This document shows, piece by piece, positions 24,155-34,174 of a DNA stretch of 64,000 bases. The notes under the pieces are model-generated. The model did no database searches and had not been told where the DNA came from. It saw only the letters and a program-made list of their open reading frames with translations. The stretch comes from Przewalskia tangutica. Taxonomy: Eukaryota; Streptophyta; Magnoliopsida; Solanales; Solanaceae. Every line of letters begins with the position of its first letter. The stretch's first letter is position 1. Location of the stretch: the NCBI GenBank assembly GCA_029844215.1, contig CM056726.1:37751001-37815000 (forward strand), read 5' to 3'. The translations under genes were made by a program, and so were the position numbers.

Positions 24155-25325
24155 CAGTTAACACATGTACGTCTACCGTACTATATATATATTTTAAAAT
24201 ATCATGCTTAGGAAGAATCACATACCTTCTCGGCGAAAACCACCTGCCAAGTTGAATATGTCGCGCGCAGAGAATCAACCTATAATAGTTAGACACGTCT
24301 ATCAACGTCTAGACTACTCTGTAAACAGTTCTAAGTAGAGGGTCCTTTATTCTACGGAAAATCGGGCAGCACTTCCCTACCCGGTGAGCTACTCAAGTCT
24401 CATCGTGAAAACAAATTCTAAGTATAGTTCAATTATTCTTCTTTTAAACCCTTCACTGTGATAATGATTCAATTCTATTCGTAATATTCTTCTAAGTATT
24501 AATACTTATTCTTATACTTCTACAAGATGTATTCTCTAATTCAAAAGAGGGTTAGGATTATTTACCTCGGTAAGCCCAATAATATCCTAGATATAAGTCG
24601 ATCAGGAGCAAGGCTTAGCTCTAAGTTATGCGCTCCGATAGCTCGAGAAACCTTAGAAGTTCTTCACAACTTCTACTAAGTACTAAGGGATTTGGGCTAG
24701 GGTATTTTGGGCATTATAACAATACTAGAAGGCAACTTTTCTACCAAGGGAGGGGGGTAGATTTCGGCTAGGCTAGGGGGGAATAGCCTCGGCTAAGCTT
24801 CTCAAAAGGGGGGGGGGGGGAGGTGTTTGGACGAAAAGCTACAAGGGAGAGGGAAGGATTTTCAAGACTTGGAAAGGAATTTGTGGATGAAGAACTCTTC
24901 ATCTTAAGGGGGTATTTATAGGTCAAGCCATGGCCAACCAAGGGCCAAGATTTAGCCAAGTGCTAGGCAAGTGTAAGGTCAAGATTAGGGCAAGTGTACC
25001 TAGCCAACTTGCACACAAAATATCCTACCAACTACTTGACAAAATAGCCAATCCATTTCGGTCCATTTCCGCCTCACATCCATCAATGAGAGGGTGACAA
25101 GTGTCGCCCTCTCGTTGGTCCAAAGTGTTTCGTCTCTCGGAAAAATCCGCAAAAATTAGAAATGACATAGCCGGAATTTATCCTACGCGAGTTGTGTAAA
25201 ACGTTTCGTCGGAAAACGATTCTTTTAATGAGTTGTGCCCAAAAAAACGTCCCATTGCCTACTTTAAGGCTAAACTTTCGTACGTACGCCCTCACGTACA
25301 TACTCTAGAAATACGGGGTATAACA
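24155..25325 (-). repeat. 3' LTR of B, inner segment
   Basis: It matches 31591-32759 of the B 5' LTR closely and ends GGTATAACA at the purine tract. It includes a reversed TATA box at 24913 and a 15-G run near 24808 where the partner has 'aaaaggga'. Roughly 830 bases that belong before it are deleted. Confidence 0.92.
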
Positions 25326-25360
25326 TTCTCCCCTCCTTAGAAACATTCGTCCCGAATGTT
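25326..25360 (-). promoter_or_regulatory. Polypurine tract and pre-PPT hairpin of B
   Basis: The complement of the purine tract is TTCTCCCCTCCTT (25326-25338). The hairpin AACATTCG-TCC-CGAATGTT lies at 25342-25360. In element direction the loop is GGA, the same as in C. Confidence 0.85.
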
Positions 25361-25462
25361 CCTTCCCAAGACAGTTAACGATAAGATTCTTCATAACTTA
25401 AACAGTTGCAAAAGCCACACACGGCCACAGAACAACACTTAGGCATAAACGATAACGAAAAT
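25361..25462 (-). mobile_element. B 3' non-coding part after pol
   Basis: About 100 bases between the chromodomain stop and the hairpin. I see no further coding sequence. Confidence 0.6.
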
Positions 25463-25753
25463 TTACAAGTAGGAAAGTGAATTACCTGGAGGTGTGGGGA
25501 ATAGGTGAGGATACTTCTGCCTCATGTCCTCTTCAGCTTCCCACGTCATCTCCTCCCTGAGCTCGTTCCGCCACAAGACTTTGACGGAAGCCACGTCCTT
25601 GGTCCGCAGACGCCTAACCTGACGATCGATTATCGCTATGGGAACCTCCTCATACGATAACCCCTCGGTCACCTGGACATCGTCAATCAGATGCACTCTA
25701 GATGGATCCCCGATACATCTCCTCAGCATAGAAACATGAAACACCGGATGCAT
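25463..25753 (-). pseudogene. B pol: chromodomain-containing C-terminal end
   Basis: This open stretch of 96 codons starts with the MHPVFHVSMLRRCIGDP block that links integrase to the chromodomain in chromoviruses. It then holds a chromodomain: VRRLRTKDVASVKVLWRN, then TWEAEEDM, then the KYPHLF end, residues about 45-85. Such domains read histone marks and steer insertion into heterochromatin, which fits the nesting seen here. The aromatic cage looks incomplete, as is common in plant group II chromodomains. The upstream frame is broken, so it is no longer joined to integrase. Confidence 0.85.
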
Positions 25754-26751
25754 CGCTCCGGATCGGACGGCAGATCCAACTCATAGGCAACCTTGCCTAC
25801 CTGCGGACAATCAAACGGCCCAATGTACCTTGGGCCGAAGTTTCCTTCTTCCCGAATCTCATCACACCCTTCACGGGGTGACACCTTTAGGAAAACCCAA
25901 TCATGAACCTCGAACTCCGGATGCCGACGACGGCGATGATCTGCGTATGACTTCTGCCGACTCGAGCCGCCAAGAACCTCTCTGGATAAGCTTCACCTTA
26001 TCCATCGCTCACGCACCAAATCTGGTCCCACTAACTGCACCTCGCCCACATCGAACCAGCCTATAGGCGATCTGCACTTCCTCCCATACAAGGCCTCATA
26101 AGACGCCATCTGAATACTGGAGTGGTAGCTATTATTGTATGCAAACTCAACTAGAGGAAAATGATCCTCCGGCTACCACGGTCAATAACACGGGCTCGCA
26201 GATATCTCGCAGTGCGGATAATGCGCTCTGCTGTCCGTGCTGCGTGGATGGAATGCGACTGAGCTCACTGCGTGCCTAAACCCTCTGGAAAGACCTCGAA
26301 GTTAACCAGAACCGGGCTCCTCTGCATGCGATATGATCGAAATAGGGACTCCATACATCGGCGATCTCTCGGATGTAAAGTTCGCATAATCCTCACCGAA
26401 AAAGTCGCCCGACGGAAGAAAGTGGGCTGATTTCGTCGACCGCCAACGATAACCCATATAGAATCATGTCTCCTCCGAGTGCGAGGTAATCCCGTGATAA
26501 AGTCCATGTTGATTACCTCCCACTTCCGTGTCGGGATCTCTATCGTCGCAACAAACCACCGGGCCTCGTGCTCTACCTTCACCGCCGACAACACGCACCG
26601 AGCTACGAACTCGCAACGTCCTCTTCAAGCCATCCCACCAATACACGGATCTAAGGTCGTGGTACATCTTGGTCGACTGGATGGATAGAGTAACGCCGCT
26701 ACCGTGTGCTTCCCAAGAACTCGTCGAAGTCCGAAACATCCAAACACACAA
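25754..26751 (-). pseudogene. B pol: integrase region, several frame breaks
   Basis: Pieces occur in the expected order on the minus strand. The zinc-binding domain has the TKMYHDLR and VYWWDG words (about 26700-26620). The catalytic core starts with MDFITGLP, whose Asp codon lies near 26504. A core stretch ending EGLGTQ is at about 26265, and an EFAYNNSYHSS-like block near 26130. The frame shifts at least three times. Plus-strand open frames over this region are shadows. Integrase would insert the cDNA; this copy cannot make it whole. Several shifts fall at CAG/CTG-rich spots and need checking against raw reads. Confidence 0.8.
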
Positions 26752-26775
26752 CTCGCCTCAAACCTTAGCACCCCA

Positions 26776-27357
26776 TCAAAGCTGCTCAAAAGGACCCTTC
26801 CCCTCACGAAGAGCCGTATCACGATAACGTGTCAAAACTGGATCCTCGAACTGTTGCCTCTTCACCTCCTCGACGATGGAAGACTCGGCAACCTCACGAA
26901 CTCGAACCCCACTGCTATCAGAATCAATCAAACGGACACCAAGGCTCGCTAACTGATGCAAATCACGAACCATGTCCCTCCTCTCTAGCTGCACATCTGA
27001 TAGGCTCCCCATCGACCTACGACTAAGAGCATCTGCCACGACATTGGCCTTCCCCGGGTGGTATAGGATATCAACATCGTAATCCTTAAGCAACTCTAAC
27101 CACCGTCTCTGTCGTAAGTTCAGCTCCCTCTGGCTGAAGATATACTGGAGGCTCTTGTGGTCTGTATAAATATCCACGTGAACCCCATACAAATAGTGCC
27201 TCCAGATCTTCAAGGCGTGAATCACCGCTGCCAACTCCAAATCATGGGTGGGGTAGTTCCTCTCGTGTTTCTTCAGCTGTCGGGATGCATACGCTATAAC
27301 CTTGCCCTGCTGCATCAACACACATCCCAACCCGATGCCTGACGCATCACAATACAC
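26776..27357 (-). pseudogene. B pol: RNase H domain and linker to integrase
   Basis: This 193-codon open stretch begins at MYCDASGIGLG with the first catalytic Asp (residue 4). It continues with the Glu in DLELAAV, the Asp in IYTDHKSLQY and the HPGKANVVADALSR end, all in family order. After residue 115 comes the usual variable linker to the integrase zinc finger. RNase H removes template RNA during reverse transcription. The domain is intact as read, but it is separated from RT upstream by a frameshift near 27400. Confidence 0.88.
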
Positions 27358-28298
27358 GACATAACCGTCTGGACCCTCTGGAAGAGTAAGAACGGGGGCG
27401 GTCGTCAGTCTCCTTCAAGAATCGAAACCCCGCCACAAGCATCAGTCCATCAAACTTAGCCGCTCGAGTCAGCCTAGTCAATGGTGCAGAGATAGAAGCA
27501 AACTTCTCTACGAACCGCCGATAATAACCTGCAAGGCCCAGAAAACTGCGAACCTCTGTCGGAGTAGTAGGTCTAGGCCAAGTCCTGACTGCCTCGATCT
27601 TGGCCGTATCCACTCGAATGCCATCAGCCCCGACAATATGCCCAAGAAAAGCCACCGAAGTTAACCAAAACTCACATTTGGAAAACTTGGCGTATAACTG
27701 CTGGTCCTGGAGAACTCGGCCAAGATACCTCAAATGCTCCGCATGCTCCTGCTCTGAGCGAGAATAAACCAAGATATCATCAATGAACACTATCACAAAC
27801 GTGTCCAAAAATGGTTTGAACACTCGGTTCATCAAATCCATGAATACCGCCGGAGCATTGGTCAATCCAAAAGACATGACCCTGAACTCATAATGCCCGT
27901 ACCGGGTCCGCCTCTCTGACTCGTACCTGATGATAGCCCGATCGCAGATCAATCTTGGAGAAACATCTCGCGCCCTGCAACTGGTCGAACAAATCATCAA
28001 TCCTGGGAAGGGGGTATCTGTTCTTAATGGTCACCTTGTTCAGCTGCCTGTAATCAACACACATGCGCAGCGTCCCGTCCTTCTTCTTCACGAACAATAC
28101 CGGCGCTCCCCAGGGGGAAACACTAGGCCTGATGAAGCCCTTCTCCAGCAAATCTCTCAGCTGGTCCTTCAACTCTCTCAACTCGGCAGGTGCCATTCTG
28201 TATGGCGGAATGGAAATAGGCCGAGTGTCTGGCAGCACATCAATACAAAACTCTATCTCCCTCTCTGGAGGAATACCCGGGAGGTCGTCTGGAAACAC
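27358..28298 (-). pseudogene. B pol: reverse transcriptase, one internal frameshift
   Basis: Two overlapping frames carry one RT. The first (28298 to about 27910) has the IPPYRMAPAELRELK entry, then GFIRPSVSPWGAPVLFVKKK, CVDYRQLNKVTIKNRYPLPR and KIDLRSGYHQ. The second (from about 27910) continues with the RTRYGHYEFRVMSFGLTNAP block. It holds the catalytic FIDDILVYS (the two Asp codons near 27781-27776), then KCEFW, FLGH, and RSFLGLAGYYRRF of the thumb/connection. The frame changes between Gln-Val-Arg and Arg-Thr-Arg-Tyr. Motifs A to E are all present, so the domain decayed only recently, or the break is an error. Confidence 0.9.
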
Positions 28299-28350
28299 GT
28301 CTGGGAACTCTCTGACTCACGAATCGACCGGAAATCGCACTGCACCTCGA

Positions 28351-28770
28351 TCAAACACTCGAGCGAGATGGTAGATGTACCTTCTCGCACCATCTTCCTA
28401 GCCTTGAGGTAGGAAATAAACCTACCCCTGGCGTCTGATGTTCCTCCCACTCAACAACCGGCCTCGTGAAACCGAACTGCATACTACTCTCTCTGCGGTC
28501 TACATTGGCGTAGCAAGCTAGCCAATCCATACCCATGATCACGTCGAAATCAATCATATCCAACTCTATCAAGTCGGCTAGGGTCTGAAGACTTTAAATG
28601 GTCAATTGACAAGCCCTATATACCCTACGAGCTAGCTCCGAATCACGCAATGTCGTAGCTACGTCGAAAGTGTCTATAGACTCATGATCTATCACTATCA
28701 TACTAGCAACAAGGGGATATATATAGGGCCAGTAGAACCGGATCTATCAAGGCATACACATCATAATCGG
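28351..28770 (-). pseudogene. B pol: aspartic protease remnant
   Basis: The MIDFDVIMGMDWLACYANVD block, typical of the C-terminal half of gypsy proteases, lies at about 28560-28500. Upstream, near 28745, an Ala-Leu-Ile-Asp-Pro stretch marks the active-site loop, but the frame breaks right after Asp-Pro. The protease would cut the polyprotein into Gag, RT, RNase H and integrase. Confidence 0.78.
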
Positions 28771-28852
28771 AGATCGATAAGGTACACGTGACGACATCGG
28801 TGAGGCCTCACGATCTGCCTACCGACAAGACATAAATGCGGTTCGAGGACCG

Positions 28853-30103
28853 CTAGAATCGGGACCCGAGCCACGACCTGCGCGACCTGCTGGTCCATGA
28901 GTACCACGCCCCGGGCGAGTAATCAAGGAGATGATGAACCGCAATGCACTGTCGGCCGAGCCCTACCACCCGCGCCTCGGTCGGACAGCCTCGCCAAAAT
29001 GACCCGATCGCCACAATCAGAACAAACTCTGAGGAGTACCACAATTCGAAATGGGATCTACCGCGACGGCCACCGAGGGGGTGGTCCCGACCGCCACCAC
29101 CTCTGCCACCGAAAGTCGAAGTCCTGGGCCCTGCCCCGCCTGAATACTCTGGTTGTGCTGAGGACGATGCAGGAGTGCTCTGAGCTGGCTGTGGTGCGAA
29201 TCTAGACCGCTGCTGAGGCCGTCCACCCTGATAACTACCAAAGGACCCTGCCGTGCTGGTCCTCTTCTGCTGCTGTCGGTCAACCCGTCGGTCCCTACGC
29301 TCCTCGCATCCAAATGCATGAGCCTGCATGCGGGTAATGTCCATGCCTGGCTGAAGAGAAACACCCGCACAAGACTCGGCCATATAATCATCTAGCCCGG
29401 TGACGTAGCGGTGCACCCTATCCTCCATATCTGCTACCAACGCTGGGACATATAGAGCCAATGAATTAAACTCGACATTGTACTCCCTAATCAGGCGTCC
29501 TGCTGTCTCGTGATAAAAATCGTCACCCGCGCCTCTCCTCATCCGGAGGCAAGAAGTGAGTGAGAAAGCCTCTGAGAACTCATCCCAAGTAGCTGGGGAC
29601 GCGTGCTCTCCCCGGGATAACTCCCATGAATCAAACCAATCGACTGCGGTATCACGCAGCCTATGTGAACCGAAGATCACGGACTCGGTCTCCGACGCCC
29701 TGATCACTCTCATAATCCTCTGTAGCTGACGGATGAACTCCTGCGGATCATCCTCCGGCCTCGACCCATAAAACTCTGGCGGGCTACAACTCAGGAAATC
29801 TCGTAGCCTCAAACTCTCGGCCCTCGGGTGAACCACGGGTACGATCGGGCCGAATCGAATCGCCTGATCCACTGCCTCATGTCCGCCATGATCCTGGCCA
29901 ATAGCTGGGCCATCTCCTTGTACCCTAACTCCTCCGCCCCAGGCTGTGGGACAGGAGGTGTGGGTACTGTGGTCTCTGCTGGGGCCGGCGGCGTCATGGA
30001 ACTCGCCGTCTGAGGTATAGACTGGGCCTGAGCCCTCGTAACTCTGATCCGATCGGGCGCTCTCGCCGCTTGCCTTCGGGCGGATTGCCTTACGTGGAGG
30101 CAT
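28853..30103 (-). CDS. gag: B gag polyprotein (capsid protein of the retrotransposon)
   Basis: This open frame of 416 codons starts at MPPRKA, 15 codons before the SARSDQ region. The start is supported by its position just after the CTAAC/pyrimidine/CAG signal and by the matching gag start in C. The Gag core follows: CSPPEFYGSRPEDDP (about residue 107), FIRQLQRIMRVI, DTAVDWFDSW (about 150), REYNVEFNSLALYVPALVADM (about 210-230) and a 'VHRYVTGLDDY' end. A Gln/Arg-rich linker comes next. The zinc knuckle near the end is shifted out of frame (only FWRGCPT is readable), so the last 60-80 residues are probably not native. Gag packages the RNA in the cytoplasm. Confidence 0.8.
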   Translation of the reverse strand: MPPRKAIRPKASGESARSDQSYEGSGPVYTSDGEFHDAAGPSRDHSTHTSCPTAWGGGVRVQGDGPAIGQDHGGHEAVDQAIRFGPIVPVVHPRAESLRLRDFLSCSPPEFYGSRPEDDPQEFIRQLQRIMRVIRASETESVIFGSHRLRDTAVDWFDSWELSRGEHASPATWDEFSEAFSLTSCLRMRRGAGDDFYHETAGRLIREYNVEFNSLALYVPALVADMEDRVHRYVTGLDDYMAESCAGVSLQPGMDITRMQAHAFGCEERRDRRVDRQQQKRTSTAGSFGSYQGGRPQQRSRFAPQPAQSTPASSSAQPEYSGGAGPRTSTFGGRGGGGRDHPLGGRRGRSHFELWYSSEFVLIVAIGSFWRGCPTEARVVGLGRQCIAVHHLLDYSPGAWYSWTSRSRRSWLGSRF

Positions 30104-30293
30104 AACTGTTACAGAAAAGGAATACGTTAGAGGGGTCCAACTTTAACACAGCTCTAAAGCACGATCTCAGAGTGAGAAGAATGGAAACCAATCCTAAATA
30201 TCCTATAGCCTCCTGATTATTGGTGTGGTGCACAACACACCGATAATCAAGACTCTATTAGATACGGTCTGTAGACACTTTCCGAGGATTAAC
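30104..30293 (-). promoter_or_regulatory. B leader with 3' splice-acceptor-like signal before gag
   Basis: On the minus strand the leader ends CTAAC, then an 18-base pyrimidine-rich stretch, then ACAG, two bases before the gag ATG (CAG complement at 30106-30108). CTAAC fits the plant branch point. A expresses the same order (33461-33480), and C and D keep CTGAC plus the tract but have CCG in place of CAG. Use as an acceptor is inferred. Confidence 0.5.
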
Positions 30294-30306
30294 TGCTCTG
30301 ATACCA
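30294..30306 (-). promoter_or_regulatory. Primer binding site of B (tRNA-iMet)
   Basis: The plus strand reads TGCTCTGATACCA, 4 bases from the LTR edge at 30311. Confidence 0.92.
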
Positions 30307-30310
30307 CTTT

Positions 30311-32759
30311 TGTCACGACTGCGTTCGGGGCCGTGATCGTGCCTTACCCGCACCCAAGTAGTCATACATCGAGTAATCGGAATATAAAACAAGACATGAA
30401 ACGATTGTAAAAAGAGACACGATTTTATGTGAGAAAATGTCGTTTCTTCGGCATATATACATAAACATAGTTTTGCGATTACATCCCAACTGTATAATAG
30501 GACTCTGCACCTCTAAGGAAGTAAACAACTATGGCGGGACAGGGCCCGCCATACCTGAATGTACAAAACTATCTACAATACGGGAGATCATACCCAAAGT
30601 AGAGCCTCGGAGAAGATGGAGCTCACGACACCAACGCAAAGATCCTAAGGATGTGGATCTAGCACCGCTTGCCCTTACTGCGGCATGAACGCAGCCCCCG
30701 AAGGAGGTCGATAACAGTACTAAGTATGCGAAGCGTAAAGTACTTAAATGAAAACATATCATTTTTAAAATCGGTTTACATATATGTATGAAACAACCAA
30801 GGTAACCGCACATAGTGCCACATCATAAACAAGAGCAACAATAGGTAAATCAGAATAGTCTTTTCTAGGTGCGAATGATCGAGCAGGCCAATTGCCCATA
30901 GTATCATTAAGCAAGCCTAATCACGACTCCGTAGTCCGCATAGGCCACTCACGTGAGCTGCGTAGGCGTAACCCCGCATCGAGGGTAGTTACTCCTCGGC
31001 ATCGTCCTGGACTCGTAGTCCGCATGGCCACATAGACCGCATGAGGTATAACCCCGCACACTAACCTGAAACTCTCGCAGCTCCGCATAGGTCACACAGA
31101 CCCGCATGAGGTGTCCTCGTATCATAGTCACTGATCGCACGAGGTATACCCAGCGTGGAGGGCAACTTAACCCCCGGTATTTATGTCAAGAGGTGAGTGA
31201 TATAATACTAACATAACAACTTATCGTTAAACACATAAGCACAACAAGAATACCCTTTTATACAAACGTTACAAGACACTAACACACATAACATCATATC
31301 ATGTCTACTTATCAAACCATTTTATTATTCTTTCCATAGATCAATGTAAGTCTGTTATAAACACATAAGTAAACTGTTCCTTTTATCATTCTTAAGTTGT
31401 TATACCTAACTTCCCATAAAGCTAGTATAACTCTTAAGCTTTCTGTTTAAAAACCAATTAGTTCTCTTCTGTTAAAAATGATTCAGTATTCTTTTGAAAT
31501 GCATCAAGACTCTTATTATTCAGGCTTAAGTCAAAAGACATTGCCGTAAGTATTATTCAGGCTTAAGTCAAAAGACATTGCCGTAATTATTATTCAGTTA
31601 ACACATGTACGTCTACCGTACTATATATATATTTTAAAATATCATGCTTAGGAAGAATCACATACCTTCTCGGCGAAAACCACCTGCCAAGTTGAATATG
31701 TCGCGCGCAGAGAATCAACCTATAATAGTCAGACACGTCTATCAACGTCTAGACTACTCTGTAAACAGTTCTAAGCAGAGGGTCCTTTATTCTACGGAAA
31801 ATCGGGCAGCACTTCCCTACCCGGTGAGCTACTCAAGTCTACTGTGAAAACAGTCCTAAGTATAGTTCAATTATTCTTCTTTTAAACCCTTCTACTGTGA
31901 TAACAGTTCAATTCTATTCTGTAATATTCTTCTAAGTATTAATACTTATTCTTATACTTCTACAGTATGTATTCTCTAATTCAAAAGAGGGTTAGGATTA
32001 TTTACCTCGGTAAGCCCAATAATATCCTAGATATAAGTCGATCCGGAGCAAGGCTTAGCTCCTAAGTTGTACGCTCCGATAGCTCCAAGGAAACCTTAGA
32101 AGTTCTTCACAACTTCTACTAAGTACTAAGGGATTTGGGCTAGGGTATTTTGGGCATTATAACAATACTAGAAGGCAACTTTTCTACCAAGGGAGGGGGG
32201 TAGATTTCGGCTAGGCTAGGGGGGGAATAGCCTCGGCTAAGCTTCTCAAAAGGGAGGTGTTTGGACGAAAAGCTACAAGGGAGAGGGAAGGATTTTCAAG
32301 ATTTGGAAAGGAATTTGTGGATGAAGAACTCTTCATCTTAAGGGGGTATTTATAGGTCAAGCCATGGCTAACCAAGGGCCAAGATTTAGCCAAGTGCTAG
32401 GCAAGTGTAAGGTCAAGATTAGGGCAAGTGTACCTAGCCAACTTGCACACAAAATATCCTACCAACTACTTGACAAAATAGCCAATCCATTTCGGTCCAT
32501 TTCCGCCTCACATCCATCAATGAGAGGGTGACAAGTGTCGCCCTCTCGTTGGTCCAAAGTGTTTCGTCTCTCGGAAAAATCCGCAAAAATTAGAAATGAC
32601 ATAGCTGGAATTTATCCTACGCGAGTTGTGTAAAACGTTTCGTCGGAAAACGATTCTTTTAATGAGTTGTGCCCAAAAAAACTTCCCATTGCCTACTTTA
32701 AGGCTAAACTTTCGTACGTACGCCCTCACGTACATACTCTGGAAATACGGGGTATAACA
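30311..32759 (-). repeat. 5' LTR of B, complete (2.45 kb)
   Basis: It starts TGTCACGACTGCG and ends GGTATAACA before the GTTTG repeat. It includes a 37-base tandem duplication (31514-31587), the donor-like motif (AAGGTATGTGA, complement around 31658-31668) and a reversed TATA box at 32347. Its first 450 bases differ from the 3' LTR copy by many small gaps at CAG/CTG sites, while the last 1.17 kb is nearly identical. Confidence 0.93.
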
Positions 32760-33278
32760 GTTTGTTATAATGGCTTTATGGGAAGTTTGTTATAACGGTT
32801 GTATGGAAAGTCAAGAGATGGTTTAAAATGTCATATGGTTGCATTGATACATCGAGTCCCATGGTGGGTCGGACACGTTGCATGTACACACATGAGGATT
32901 ATATGGATAATAATGATTACACCGAGTCCCCTAATGGGCCGGGACACGTTATAGGTGCATATGTGAGGAAGATGACCACACCGAGTCTCATAATGTGCCG
33001 GAACATGTTATACGACTTATATGACTTTACACCGAGACCTAGAAAGGGTCGGGACATGTTATACCTTATATGACTTCACACCGAGTCCCAGAATGGGTCG
33101 GGACATGTTATACCTTATACGACCTTACACCGAGTCCCAATATGGGTCGGGTGTTATATATTATGGCAGCCTTACCGGCTTTGCCTTGGTTTAAAAAAAA
33201 TGAGTGTTATTGTGTTGTATGAGTAGAAGGGTGCCCAGGTAGGGCACCAGTCGCGGGACCGGGGTTCGGGGCGTGACA
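32760..33278 (+). repeat. LTR1 of the A array, 3' segment
   Basis: It resumes after the second GTTTG and ends GGCGTGACA. It contains the 'ctttatgggaagtttgttata' motif and six degenerate units with core ACCGAGTCCCA..ATGGGTCGGGACA (32848-33166), spaced about 48-70 bases apart. Frames across these units are by-products of the repeat. Confidence 0.92.
32848..33166 (+). repeat. CCGAGTCCC minisatellite in A LTR1
   Basis: Six units share CCGAGTCCC, then 6-7 bases, then GGGTCGGGACA. The arms are nearly complementary, so each unit could fold. Matching blocks lie at 40335-40652 (LTR2) and 51250-51572 (LTR3). Confidence 0.85.
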
Positions 33279-33460
33279 GAGTGGTATTAGAGCAGTTAGT
33301 CCTCAGAATGTCTACAGATCGTGTATAGTAGAGTCTTGTTTATCGGTGTGTTGTGCACTACATCTATATACAGGAGGCTACAATACATTTAAGATTGGTT
33401 TCTATTCTTTTACTCCAAGATCGTGCGATGGAGCTATGATGTTAGGGCAGTCCCTCCCTA

Positions 33461-33480
33461 ACGTATTATTGTGGTTGCAG
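33461..33480 (+). promoter_or_regulatory. Branch point and splice-acceptor-like signal in A internal 1
   Basis: CTAAC is followed by a T/G-rich stretch and GTTGCAG, two bases before the ATG of the short ORF. It is kept in internal 3 (CAG at 51895-51897). In internal 2 the CAG has become CAA (40966-40968). Confidence 0.5.
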
Positions 33481-33482
33481 CT

Positions 33483-33563
33483 ATGAGAAAGCGACAGCGG
33501 CCCAACAAGGAAATATTTGGACTTACTATCCAGGTTGGTAAAATTATTGTAGAGTTGGTATAA
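33483..33563 (+). pseudogene. Vestigial gag start in A internal 1 (26 codons)
   Basis: A short frame beginning Met-Arg-Lys-Arg-Gln-Arg-Pro stands at the gag position and ends after 26 codons. It is kept with one or two changes at 40971 and 51900. It is basic at its start, like the B Gag start, but holds no known domain. Confidence 0.45.
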
Positions 33564-34174
33564 TGATAATGTATATCTATGCGGACATATTTATTTGGGC
33601 CATATGTGTGTTGCCTAGAATGGTTATGGGTTATTTTGAGTTGGTTAAGCTTTGATAATGGCTTAGAAGGTATGAAACAGTTTAATGAATCCACATCAAG
33701 GTTATATATGTGCTAATTTGGAATATTTAGGAGGTGATGAGCTGCCTGAGAGGGTGATGAACACTTAAAAGATCATGTTTAATTGACTTATTGACATACC
33801 ATGTGGTTAGATTAAGATGTGTTGTATGCTTAAGTGAGATGCACGAATAATATTGGTATGGAGTAAATAAAGTTGTTGTGATTAAGGCAACAGGATTTTG
33901 AGAAGCTACCTTACCCGTATACAAGGAGAGATAGTATAAGTTTGAGACATGGAATATTTGAGAATCTTGGAATATTTGAGAATCTTGGAATATTAGATAA
34001 TCGTTGAGACCTTAGATAGGCAAGGCCTTCAAGAGTAAAGTATGTTATGTGTGATCGTGGTTAAAGTACATGGTATATATGAAGTATATTAGAGGTGATG
34101 ATTCCTTGGTTGAGTATAAACCACTTGTGATTGTTGAGCCGATTGGAAATTTGTATAGCTCGAGACCTTGGATG

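Larger units (their letters stand above)
7336..32759 (-). mobile_element. Element B: chromovirus (Tekay-like) LTR retrotransposon with nested C and D
   Basis: This is a minus-strand element bounded by TG...CA ends and a GTTTG duplication. In its own direction the order is: 5' LTR (32759-30311), primer site (30306-30294), gag (30103-28853), pol pieces (about 28760-25463), polypurine tract (25338-25326) and 3' LTR (25325-7336). The 3' LTR is split by element C, and about 830 bases of it are lost next to the C junction. Without the nests it is about 9 kb. The chromodomain after integrase places it among chromoviruses; long LTRs and the Met-tRNA primer favour Tekay. The pol frame is broken in several places, so this copy looks inactive, with the caveat that some breaks may be sequencing error. 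Confidence 0.9.

Noticed and set aside
26479..29205. Plus-strand frames over the B gag-pol region.
   Set aside because: They are shadows of the minus-strand protease, RT, RNase H and integrase pieces.
33458..33694. A 78-codon minus-strand frame found in all three A internals (also 40946-41182 and 51865-52101).
   Set aside because: It is antisense to the element, has no recognised domain and is kept only because the copies are almost identical. The start of the sense gag stub overlaps it.
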